Assembly: GCF_026151205.1 (NCBI RefSeq) | Contig: NC_087072.1 | Location: forward strand, 8,542,084-8,606,083 | Direction: 5' to 3' | Origin: Bolinopsis microptera | Lineage: Eukaryota; Ctenophora; Tentaculata; Lobata; Bolinopsidae | Length of the DNA stretch: 64,000 nt | Notes under the pieces: generated by a model | What the model was told of the DNA's origin: nothing | Database searches by the model: none | Seen by the model: only the letters and a program-made list of their open reading frames with translations | Shown: piece after piece, positions 9,197 to 19,650 of the stretch | Position numbering within the stretch: the stretch's first letter is position 1 | Layout: each line of letters begins with the position of its first letter | Translations under genes and position numbers: made by a program

Positions 9197-12100
9197 TCAC
9201 ATCATGACGCAGGCCTTGCTACCAGCTGCTTTGCTGACTATAGGAGCTTCCCCGTCAACCCCCGTCATAGCGCCTACCAACTTCTGGGCTTTTATCACCT
9301 GTATTTTGGTTAGAGGTAAACTTCACAACAGATATAATTGACGTATAATCATCTATTATTAATAGCTTCAAATGATGAATTTGCTGTCACAGTTAAGTTG
9401 AAGGTATAATGAATTTAACCTGTGTAATAACAGTAGCTGCACTTCTCAGCATAGTTCCAGTGTTAAACGCAGCGGCAGATATAGCCCGGTGGTACGGTTC
9501 AAATTGTTGCTCCTCTGGCGGCTGAATCAACAAGTTATAAATTATCAGGCTGTATGGTCCATATGAACGGAGAACCTTCAATGATGAGAAATAATTTGGT
9601 TTCTGGAGTTGGTGTGTTCACAAAGTAATTTTATTACCTTTTTGCCCCAGGCTGTCACGATGCCTTGAATACGTTTTTCTTTCTTCGCCAGTATGTCGTT
9701 TCTTCGTTTCAAAACCAAGATTTCGGTTTTCAGTGCTGCTGATTCGTCAACAGTATCTGATAATAAAACGACTCTTATACACTATAAAATCCAAAGCTGC
9801 TTTTTGAGTGTTAAAATAAATATCCAGGAATCCTATTAACGAAGTCAGTGTACAGAGATTGGTCAACATTTATTCATGTCAGGCAGAAACCTAATATCAG
9901 ATTTAATGACAAATTATTTAAAACCGCCTAAAAAACTAACTTTTAGTGAGTTGACGGGTCAGAGCATTGGTTTTCATGTTCCCTGTCGTTTCTTCTCTTT
10001 GTCTCAGTTCTTTGGTTGTCAACTTTATGAGTTTAACATCGCTTTCTCTGTCCTCTTGACAACCGTACAGCAGGAATGTTATGCAAGAGTTCTCAAAGAA
10101 CTCCAGCGTTTCTTGGGTTACCTGATGAAAGAATTCCCACACATTACTATCAAAGGCGCAGACAAATAATTAAGAAAACAATTATGATTTTATTTCTTTC
10201 AGCAGCAGGGCGGTTATGAGCATGCACAAATATCCCTCTTTAACGCGGTTAGGCAATTAAATGAGGTGAATATGCAATTTCCAAATCAGTTCGTAGGGAG
10301 TCTTCAATTATTATTACCAGACAAATTGGTTATACTTTGAGGGATCCTCGATCGGTATAAATTGAGTTGCAAAAGATGGCCGGATCTTGCATTAACCTGT
10401 AACCACTCCACTCCACTCAGAAATGCAAAAATTAATGAAGTTTGCAGAAATTATAGCAACTATATAATATTACCTTGTCAATTTTAACAACTCGACTGTG
10501 ATTGAACTCCGGTGCAAGAGATTGGTTGACGGTTGGGGTGACGGTATACTCTTCATCACCGTCTATCTTGTACTTGATGAAGCTACCAACGTTAAATCTG
10601 CTGTCACGTATCTCACACGACTTCATCGTAACCTATGAAGGATGTGAATTGGTATTTTTACGTGTGCATGCATAGCAGGAAGTGTAAAACGACAAAAATG
10701 TATAGATTGACCACCGACTAAACAACAAATAAGAACAAATTATCTGTATATACTATATAATAAGTTCAAAAAGAGGTACTTCTAACTTTGTAATGATAAG
10801 GTTTGCCAAGGAGCTCATTTGAATCCTCCACAAAATACTCCTCTCCCATGCACTTCCCCTCTTCGTCACACGGTGAGATGTTTACAAACATTTGACCCTG
10901 ATCCTCTCCCTGATGAATGCTTTAATCACATACACAATCACTAATGAACAATGGCTGATTTTAAGGTATGGATGCTCAACTAAGTTAACTTTTTAAAAAT
11001 ATTAAAATATACAATATGTCTAAAATCGCTTGGATAAAAAGCATAAATATGGACAGGGAATACCTTGTAATCTGTAATCAAGATAGGATCGTCCATGTCA
11101 ATACCGTAACCGAGCGCCTGAAGAAACGCACTGGATGTCCCGATAAGGACTTCGCAAGGCGGGTCCCAGAATGGATCTTGGTCTTCGGGCATATCTTTCA
11201 AAGTTTCATCCCCATCAAGATTTCTCTGGTACATATCTTGCATGAGATATCTCCTGTTCATAAATTTGCCCCGTTCCCAAAGCCAGGTATTTCCGTTTAG
11301 GAGATTCTTCATCTTTACCATCACTCTGTAAGATTGATATCTATTTCCAAGTTAACGACCAGCTTTAAAATAAAAAACATGTATTTGTTACGATTTCTTT
11401 GGTTCAAGTGCATCATTTAAAAAATAGATATGAAATAATTTGTGCACAGTCAAAACGCTCACTTTGTTCCTTTGGATCCTTCTGTGGGGTTAGCTGCACC
11501 AGAAATGAGTATCACTTCAAACGATCTGAGAAGTTTTTCGTTAGAACAAGAAGCCTTTAATGCGTAAAGTTCTAATGACGAAGTTGCATTCATGATTAGT
11601 GATGCATCTTGATTAATCTGCACGATGTTTAGCCAGCTAAACTGTAACACGAGACAAGGTGGCCGCGCCGCGCACTATATTTTCGTTCAAAATATGCACT
11701 AGCTGCTGAAAATCGTGCTTTAAATAGTACCTTGGCAATAAAGCGTACGTTAATTTCACTCTGTACAGCTTATATTTGTGCCTTAAGGCTAATAAAATCC
11801 ACAAGCATGAAGGGTCTATGAATATTGCATGATAATAACAATTTGACACAAATAAAGGTATTGTAGCAGACTGACTTGTGTTTATTGAGCTCTTCTGATA
11901 TAGCGTTACTCTCACTGACCATCGGAAGTAATTCCAACACTTGCTCTTGTGCCAGCTGTTGTTCTGAAAAAAAGCGGGGTATTTATCATTATCTTCTTAT
12001 CTTTCCTTCATTTATCATTGAATCTATATATGGAAGACGATACAAGAAGTTTAAATTCCAGCACTTTCAAAAGATTGCAGGAAAAGAATGGAATGTTAAC

Positions 12101-15100
12101 AGTTAAGGAGGTTAAGGAACACAGCGAAAATTACCCTTAGATAGTTCGCCGTCAGCACCCGTCTGAAACCCTTTTGCTTGAGCGATTTCCTTCTGAGCAA
12201 ACTCCCAGTCGATTGAGTCGGGCGTTCCCTCGGCTGTTTCCTTGTTGACGGGGTCGTAGTACACATACATGTGATTAGAACCGAACAAGATGCGGTCCTG
12301 ATGCATTAGCGTTTTGTCTCCATTCAGGGTCTGTCCATTCACCTGCAACCACGTTTTATGAAATAAATGATACTGATTACTGGCGACTTGTTTGATTGCT
12401 GTGCTCAAATAGTTTGCTGAGTGTTGAGTGTTGACCTATAATTATCTGGTAGTGTGTTTATAGTAACTGCTAACCTTTGTTTTGGCGCCCACTACACCAG
12501 GTCTCAGGATTACTGTCCCTGTATCTCCGTCTCGAGCGAATATAGCGTGAGATTTCTGGATGCTAAGTCCACTAAGACATATCCCTGGAATGTTCTCACC
12601 GTCCTTACGCCCCACTATGTTTTCACCTTAGAGAGTAATAATATTATTAGTGCAAATCAGAAACTAATTTTCTAATCAAGATACTGTAGGAGATACTGTA
12701 GGAGGACCGTAATATTTTGTGTTAAGTGTTGTCAGACTTGGATCCCTCCCTGTTCACAAGTAAATAAATATTATAATAGAATGAAACATGAAGTGTAAGT
12801 CACCTGGTTGTATGAGATGATGAATAACTCCAGATAACGCGTTATCTTCGTTAAGATTAGTTATGTGAGGGGTGTTATCTTTCTCTTTCTCTTTCTCTAA
12901 CACTTTCAGTTGGTCCTCGTTAAACTGCTGCTGTGCTATCGCTGTCTAAATATGTACTGTTAGTTAGTTAGTTAGTTAGTAACTTAATTAGTTAGTTAGT
13001 TAGTTAGTCACTACCAGTTAGTTAGTTAGTATTGTATTATCTGGGATTCCTTACATTATCCGTTCAGTCTAAAAGTAAATTAATGAAATAAACCCAATAA
13101 ATGGATATCTAATATCTCATGGGGACTGTAATCAGAATACACGAAACTTTTCAAATTTTAAGATTATCAATGTACAGAAATTTGCAATGTTATTAAGTTA
13201 TTATTAAGTTTTGTCATACCCTATCTTCACCAGACATCTCAGCCATAGCTGACGCGTTAGCCTCAAGTTGAGCTCTTATTTCCTCCTCCATTTGTTTGCG
13301 CATCGCAGCTGCCTCTTCAGGTGTCATAACTGCAGCTCCTACGAAAATCCAATTTACTAGTACTATGATTAAATAACCAATCTCGTCTACCAGTCGAATC
13401 AAGCATCAAAATCATTTAAATGGAAATAAATACATAAAATTCAAGATTTATGTTCATTGGGCAACCCCAACCATTACAAGATAATAGAAGAAGTATAGGA
13501 GATCAATTCTCACCAGGTGCGGCTGCAGGAATTTCACCACCCAGTGCCTTCTTTAACTTATCATTCTCTTCCTTAAGTTCCCTGATCAACTTATCCATCG
13601 GGTTCTCATTAACAACAGCCTTGTTCTTAATTTGCTTGGCTCTGTCGGCATAACGAAGAGTACCGAGAGTTTCGTCGTAGTTGATGTCAGCGGGAGATAA
13701 CGCGGCTATCATGATAGTTTTACTGTTTCCTCCGAGCGCGTTTTGAAGAAGCTTTGTTAGCACTGAGTCTCGATATGGAACCATTATCTTCTTTTTACCA
13801 GACGAAGCATCAGCCAGAGCCTGGAAATGGTGTTCTCAGTTTTAGATTTAATTAATCTTTTAATAAATTTTCGTAATCACTTTTCTTTAGAAATGATACA
13901 TGATTTGTAAAATATATGGATCTATTCCCAATCCCAAACCGAAAAAAAAAACATGTATACATTTTATAGTACTAAAACGAACCGATATAACGTTGCCGAG
14001 AGCGGATAGAGATTTGTTGATGTTGGCTCCCTCCTTGAGCCGGTCTCCAGTTGCCCCCGTACTTCCCGCTCTTTCTGATCCCGCTAAATCTACCAGGTTT
14101 ATTATACTTGTCCTTTTAGTCTCCTCCCCTACCTCGTTCTTTTTTATCTGATGGCAGGCAATTAACATGTGCTATTTTCATACATTTGATAATTGGGAAT
14201 TAATCAGTCTGTAATTATAAGTAAAGTTCTTATGTCTTAGAAACAAATACAAATGAGTAGGTTCTACTATTTAAACTCAGATCAAGTGCAACAATAATTG
14301 CCCTGTACTAAAGGTTTTAAGCATGTAAGAGAAAAAGAGGAAATACCTGGTCAAACTGTATGGTGACAAGAGTATGAGCTCTGGAGCTAGTAGCGTTCAT
14401 AGCAGTAGCAGCCACCGTTCTGTTAGAAGTACCCTCATCCATCTTAGCCTCTATAGCTTTATAGCTGCCCACTACCTGCTTAGTTAGTCCTTGTACGTAG
14501 AATGCTCCGATTGAGGGGTTTTGTCGAACCTGAACAAGTTAAATGCTAAACAAATGATCTAGAACTGAAGCCTGGTGAGTAGAAGATTTGAATCTGGTAA
14601 AATGAAAGCAGTTCACGTGTTTACTTTTACACTGTAAATATCAACTCAGAATATCTACCCAGTAAACTTACAGGAAGACCACCCTTAGGATTGTTCTTGA
14701 TAAGAAGATCTCTGACACACTCATTGTAGATCTCCAGCATGGAGAAAGAGACACAGTGCTTCACGTTGGGATCCGTGTTACTCTCTGTTGTCTTGAACAA
14801 CTCGTCACATGTTATAGGTACGATACCCCTGTGAGTTGAAATTGTTTTGTAGGAATGTGATATTTAATGGAGTACTGAAAAATGGTAGGCGAATAAGACA
14901 TGTTGATTTTAGAACCTTTTTAATTTAAGATATAACTTGGATATGAAAATGAAAGGTTTACTACGATCTAGAATATGCTTACTTGTTGGGTCCATAACCA
15001 ACCATAGAGTAAGATTTTCCCGCTCCAGTCTGACCGTAAGCAAAAAGAGAGGTGTTGAAACCTGCCGAGAGTTTATTTTACTGCGAGCTTAAGTTAAAGT

Positions 15101-17197
15101 ATTATTAGTACTCTAGTAAATTTGTTTTACTGAGACAAAAGAAACAATATGAGAGCATAAACATTAAGTTGTATGTTGTAACATGTCGATTGGTTTCTTC
15201 CTGACTCTTTGCGGCTATTAGATCGTCTTTATTAATTAATGTGATCAGAAAAAATAACAAAATTTATTCAAAAGTCGAAAGTTTCATCGCTACGTCATTA
15301 AATAGCCACATCGGGGAGCCATGCATGACACCACCTCAACTAATTTCTCGAACAAAACCTCATCCCCTGTTATTTACGACAGATGACGCAATTAATTAAT
15401 TAATTAGGTCACTTAAAATAGGGTTTAATCAAGGCTTTGAATGATATTCAATGATAAAGTTTAAACGTTTAATCTATTTCTGGGATACAGTGAGATGTAG
15501 CGTATGTGACATATTAGGTATGTCCCCCAAGAAGAGCCACGGTACAACGATATTTCTCTTAACAGGGGCTCCCCCAAAAATTCCCTAACGTCTGAAGTAA
15601 TGAAGAGGTTTAGTTACAACAATTCCAATGACGTGGTTTAATCCGATCGGTCACCACGTGTCATGTGACCGAATTAACGGCAGCTGAGTGGTCAACGGGG
15701 CAGTGTTTACTAAACACATTCTAATACGTTAAGGTGAGTATTATGGTATTAGATGCCGTTGCCATGGTAACGTAACGCCATGTAATATAGTTAGGATATA
15801 ACAAATGGGAGACTGCTGGTTTTTAGCCTTTCTTTGGTGTCTGCCAAAATACATCTAGTTTACATTAACTTATTACCTCTGGCATAATTTCAAGGGCTGA
15901 TTACATTATATCTCGATCAAATGAAGTAATCTAGGTTCGCACAACATCATAACTCCCATACATTTTGCTATAAAATGAGCATATGATTCGAGAAGTAATG
16001 AATATAATCAGTTCATTATCATTATCACACATAACGTCATAATACATCATATCTAACAAAAGCTCGTAAAAAGGGGCAACACCCCACATTCAGTATTTTG
16101 GCACATTACAGACTGAAAGCTCTAATAATCTATGAAGCTTTTATCCAGATCAATTTTCATTGTTATGTGTCTCCATGGTAACGGTAATTGCTACATTATA
16201 CAGCTAATGGTTGGTAAGGTAGGATAAACACGTGTTTACAAATGTACATGACTAATGGCCATATCCGAAGTAGACTATAATTGGACAGTGGGTGAATAAT
16301 TAGTGAAGATAAAAATAGGAAACCAGATCCTAGTTATGCGTGTCGTTTATGACTAGAAAAATGGGGCATGTAAATTATATTACGATGGACAATAACAATG
16401 ATCTACCCTGTCCTCTGCCTATTAGCGTCAGTTTAAACAGTGCGCTGCAGCCTGCAATACTGCTGTCGTACCACAATGAACAATATCATGTATTGATTAA
16501 ATGCAGTATCCTACCTTCAAAGGCATTGTTCAGAACACCCTGCCCCAAATCGTTGAACACCATACGCTGTGAAGCGTAGTTGCTACCAGCAGCTGGTATG
16601 CTTATTCCTTCATCATCCATCTCAAACCCATCGTGAGATTGGTATGAGTAGTCAAACGTGAACACCTTTGGTTCAACACCTGTAAAATAATATTTAGATA
16701 TTTTGTGTAAGAGGCCACAAGAAATCAGGACTACGGGCTCTACTAGAATGAGATAATAAGTAAGTTAATTGAGTTGTTAATTTAATCAGAAGTGTTTAAC
16801 ACGAACTTTTGTCTTCCAAGTTGGTGATGGTTGTCTGCTTGCCTTGCATCTTTATACAACATTTTGAGCCTCTATCGATCTCCCTGGATGAGACAATTTC
16901 AAAAATTAGTTGCTATTTCTTATTATTATGTAATGATGGAAGTACAGCAAGGATTAAATGTGATTTTTCTTTTGTTAATTAAAAATTAGTAAGGAAAATG
17001 TATGTAAAAACAAATTACCTCCCATTGAAGGGACGAACCCTAACAGCAACTTTGACCCTGAAATGTGAAATGTGAAAATACTGACTTGATCTTATTATGT
17101 TCAATTATGATATTGACAATTTTGAATATGTGATAACAAGTAAATTATATTGCTCGAATGGATTTTTAGTGAAAAAATGTACTTACGATTCAGCCAT
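9197..17197 (-). CDS. Kinesin-3 motor, KIF28/KLP-6-like, about 996 aa, 22 coding exons
   Basis: Microtubule plus-end motor. I joined exons by GT-AG sites with matching phase: 17187-17197, 17019-17057, 16807-16883, 16515-16679, 14983-15061, 14672-14828, 14347-14529, 13983-14147, 13514-13820, 13220-13338, 12804-12945, 12475-12614, 12135-12342, 11876-11963, 11463-11525, 11064-11325, 10787-10909, 10474-10632, 9941-10121, 9638-9756, 9420-9521 (or to 9575), 9197-9298. The motor domain begins [12 protein letters not shown]; the P-loop GQTGAGKS is at residues 107-114, switch I NATSSRAH near 221, switch [11 protein letters not shown] near 257. An FHA domain follows (about 455-560: [26 protein letters not shown]). 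The kinesin-3 region after it includes [27 protein letters not shown] and CITFLLYG, resembling KIF28/KLP-6 more than KIF1A. There is no PH domain; the protein ends CVMM, a CaaX-type motif. All catalytic motifs look intact. Exon 21's acceptor and the terminal exon are the least certain parts. Confidence 0.88.
12957..13030. repeat. GTTA microsatellite in a kinesin intron
   Basis: Repeated GTTA tetramers (interrupted by AACTTAA and CACTACCA) fill part of the intron between exons 10 and 11 of the kinesin gene. Confidence 0.9.
15758..15771. promoter_or_regulatory. RFX X-box, perfect palindromic match
   Basis: GTTGCCATGGTAAC matches the RFX/DAF-19 X-box consensus (GTTNCCATRGNAAC) at every defined position. 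RFX factors drive ciliary genes in animals. It lies in intron 4 of the KIF28/KLP-6-like kinesin. Confidence 0.65.
16169..16182. promoter_or_regulatory. Second RFX X-box-like site
   Basis: GTCTCCATGGTAAC fits the loose X-box rule RYYNYY-NN-RRNRAC and shares CCATGGTAAC with the perfect site 411 bp away in the same intron. Confidence 0.5.
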
Positions 17198-17426
17198 TCT
17201 GCGAGTAAAGGCTCAGTTTCTTTTGAGCAACGGTAATGAATAACTAAAACCTAAGTGATGATATCAATTTAGGTATGGGAAAACACCATTTTAATCCTGT
17301 CTTTCCTTTCGATCCTTATTATATATAATATAACAGCTGATTTTAAACAATGTTTACAGTCCTCTTTTCTCTAAATAAATGCAAGCCTTTCCCTCATATC
17401 ATCAGTCTGAGTAGAAGTACAACAGA
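17198..17426 (-). other. Region immediately upstream of the kinesin start codon
   Basis: Read on the minus strand, a pyrimidine-bearing GCCTTTACTCGCAG sits one base before ATGGCTGAATC. This looks like a splice acceptor, so the first coding exon is probably preceded by a noncoding 5' exon or receives a trans-spliced leader. No TATA box is evident. Confidence 0.35.
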
Positions 17427-17902
17427 TTAATCAGACGTATTCAAAACTTTTCCAGCTTTGCGCCTCACAATTTCCTGTGTTACAGTATTGATTCTAACCA
17501 AAGTAATTGCAGGTTTACCCAACAAGACTATTTTTTCAGCTACAATTCGGCTTGCTTGTGACATTAAGACCCTATTTAAAGAGTTATACTGTAGGGCCAG
17601 GTACAATATAGCTGAGCTGTGCACTTTGCCAACCAGATGCAGTGTTGAAATAGGGTACAACCCCTAATATGCATAGGAGGGGCCGCAGACTCAGGGCGTC
17701 ATGTACACAGACACTAGACAGTGGGCTACCACTACGAGTTGATAGAAAGTCGAAGACACTTTCATATAAGAAGAAGTGTGGTACTTACCACAAGCAATGC
17801 AATCAGTGGAACTTAGCCTTAAACAGCGTTCGACAAAATTCAAAAACTTTAAAATTGACCTTGCCTAGATTACTTAAGCTTGAAAAAGCGGTAATATCTT
17901 AG
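17427..17902. other. Unclassified open reading segments
   Basis: A minus-strand frame at 17427-17660 (77 aa, containing ASRIVAEKIVLLGKP and NTVTQEIVRR) has a plausible splice acceptor at its start (TATGCATATTAG) and ends in a stop. Plus-strand frames at 17458-17667 and 17669-17902 overlap or follow it. I recognise no family and cannot say which, if any, is translated. An exon of an unidentified gene is possible. Confidence 0.25.
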
Positions 17903-18511
17903 CAGCAGCCCCATACCTTGTCATGAACATTTTTTTATTAAATACTTTTCAAATTTTACAGAGTACAGCAATAGATGAATATAAAATAGAATCGTTCATA
18001 ATATCGAAACTACCACATCTTTCTCTGGGTGCAAAATGAATATATATATAGGTTTATTAGTTTTATAGAAATTTAAAAGTTCTATAGAAATTTATTATAT
18101 AAGGATTATAAACATTTTGTTTGTGTGTTTTGTGTTATGCATTTTTATACCTATTTTAGAAGAGATTTTTATAGAATGTTAGAAGTGATGTAGGGTCAGT
18201 TTCAGACGAATTAAGCATAAATGACATCATTGCCATGTCTGAAGTGGTTTGTAAATGGGCCATTGTTAGCCCCAAGCGTTTTGGTCCGTCATTCCTGCCA
18301 CTCAGCATTGCCTACTGTAAAGTAGACATTTTTCTGAGACAATAGAGAAACTGACCTTGTCTCACTAAATTCAACCACTTTCCATAATAAAAATACTAAC
18401 AAAGAAAGTTTTTAAAATAATTATATACAACCACTAAAGAACATTTCCTCAAGTTTACTTCTAGTTAACTAATTCGTGGTTTAAGCTCTTATTTTATTTA
18501 TGATTAAAGGA
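17903..18511. other. AT-rich intergenic region
   Basis: I see nothing beyond AT-rich sequence with short homopolymers and a TATATATATA tract near 18041. Confidence 0.4.
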
Positions 18512-19111
18512 ATGTAAAATAAAACTTATTGTTTTAACTTCGATTGTCTTAACGTTGAACTCAAACGAATTGAACTAAATTTCTCTGTAATTGGTATCGC
18601 TGAAACAAACACAGATGAACCTCTTAAAGAACTATACAGAATACCGCAATACAACAGTTTTTATCAGGTCACTCAGGAAAACAAGCTGAAAGGGACTGGT
18701 GTTGCCCTCTATGTAGCAAATCACCTTAATGCAGAAGTCATAGAAAATCTTGGCTACTGCACGCCTGATATTGAATCAATCTTTGTTAAGATCACTCAAT
18801 CATCCAGCAAGCTCACACTCATCTCAGGGGTCATCTATCGCCCTCCAAATGGTGACATTCATAATTTCCTTAAGTCATTTGATCACATATATAAATATCT
18901 CCGGGATTTCGACGCGGGATCATATTATCACTCAGCCCGGCCCGCTGTTAGATAAACATCTCAAGGTGATATCATCCCGCCCCGGAAATTTGTATAAACC
19001 CGGCCCGCTTTTTAGTCGTAACTGATGTTTATCATTCAATTCTCCGACTTACAATAATCAATGATACTGCTGATTAGAACTCGATAATAGTAGAACAGTT
19101 AGACGCGCGAT

Positions 19112-19195
19112 CACGTGGGCGCGTCACGTGCGTACCACGTGCCACCAATAGCATACGCCGAGTCTATACCACGTGACACGAAAGCGCACCACGTG
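19112..19195. promoter_or_regulatory. Cluster of five CACGTG E-boxes
   Basis: CACGTG occurs at 19112, 19125, 19136, 19170 and 19190, five times in 84 bp. CACGTG is the core site of MYC/MAX, USF, CLOCK/BMAL and MITF/TFEB-type bHLH factors. The cluster lies inside the insertion, so such elements could carry bHLH sites around the genome. Confidence 0.6.
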
Positions 19196-19505
19196 ATATG
19201 AAACATCGTAACCGTCCACTTCTTTTACACGCAAATTCCTGGGAACGTTGCCAAAGCAGCTAATTCTTGGAATTTCTCCAACGCGTGGCGTGAGAAGTTG
19301 GCGACTAGCCAGCTACCCTTGTCCGTGCCCTAAAAATAGTATTGTTTTGCTTGCTCTCCTTCCAGCTCTTGTTCCTGCTAACGTTCAAGCTATTGCTCCA
19401 CTATGACAGATCGGTCATACCTTCTTTACCTTCTAAAGTATAAATCCCTTGTCGAAATCGCCGGAGATAATTATAATCCATAAACACTTCACGCTCAGGG
19501 CTAAA

Positions 19506-19650
19506 TAAATGTAATCCCTCAGCTGGCGCTTCGGGATTACATATTAACACAAAACTCGTGCGCTGCGCGCACTCGTATGTGTTTATCAGATCATCCTGCT
19601 AGCGCGGGATGATCTGTTATATAAACCCTTTGCGTGGCGGGTTTATGTTA
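19506..19650. repeat. Run of consecutive stem-loops
   Basis: At least three hairpins follow one another: GTAATCCC/GGGATTAC, then CAGATCATCC/GGATGATCTG with 10-bp arms around TGCTAGCGCG, then ATAAACCC/GGGTTTAT around TTTGCGTGGC. GTGCGC/GCGCAC and AACACA/TGTGTT pairs lie between. Stems end in CCC or CC against GGG or GG, and loops are GC-rich with GCG. The left end of the same insertion (18914-18981) holds a related pair (GCGGGAT and ATCCCGC). Confidence 0.65.

Larger units (their letters stand above)
15062..16514 (-). other. Largest kinesin intron (intron 4), 1453 bp
   Basis: This intron separates the exon ending in NNAFE from the exon carrying the P-loop and is several times longer than the others. 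It has no recognisable coding sequence. It contains two X-box motifs, an AATTAATTAATTAATTA tract near 15392, and a near-palindrome with CGGTCAC and GTGACCG around CACGTG at 15648-15671. These features suggest an intronic enhancer or alternative promoter, which is inference. Confidence 0.6.

Noticed and set aside
17427-17660. Assignment of the minus-strand frame to ATP synthase gamma subunit
   Set aside because: Only a vague resemblance of the C-terminal helix pattern; not enough to name it.
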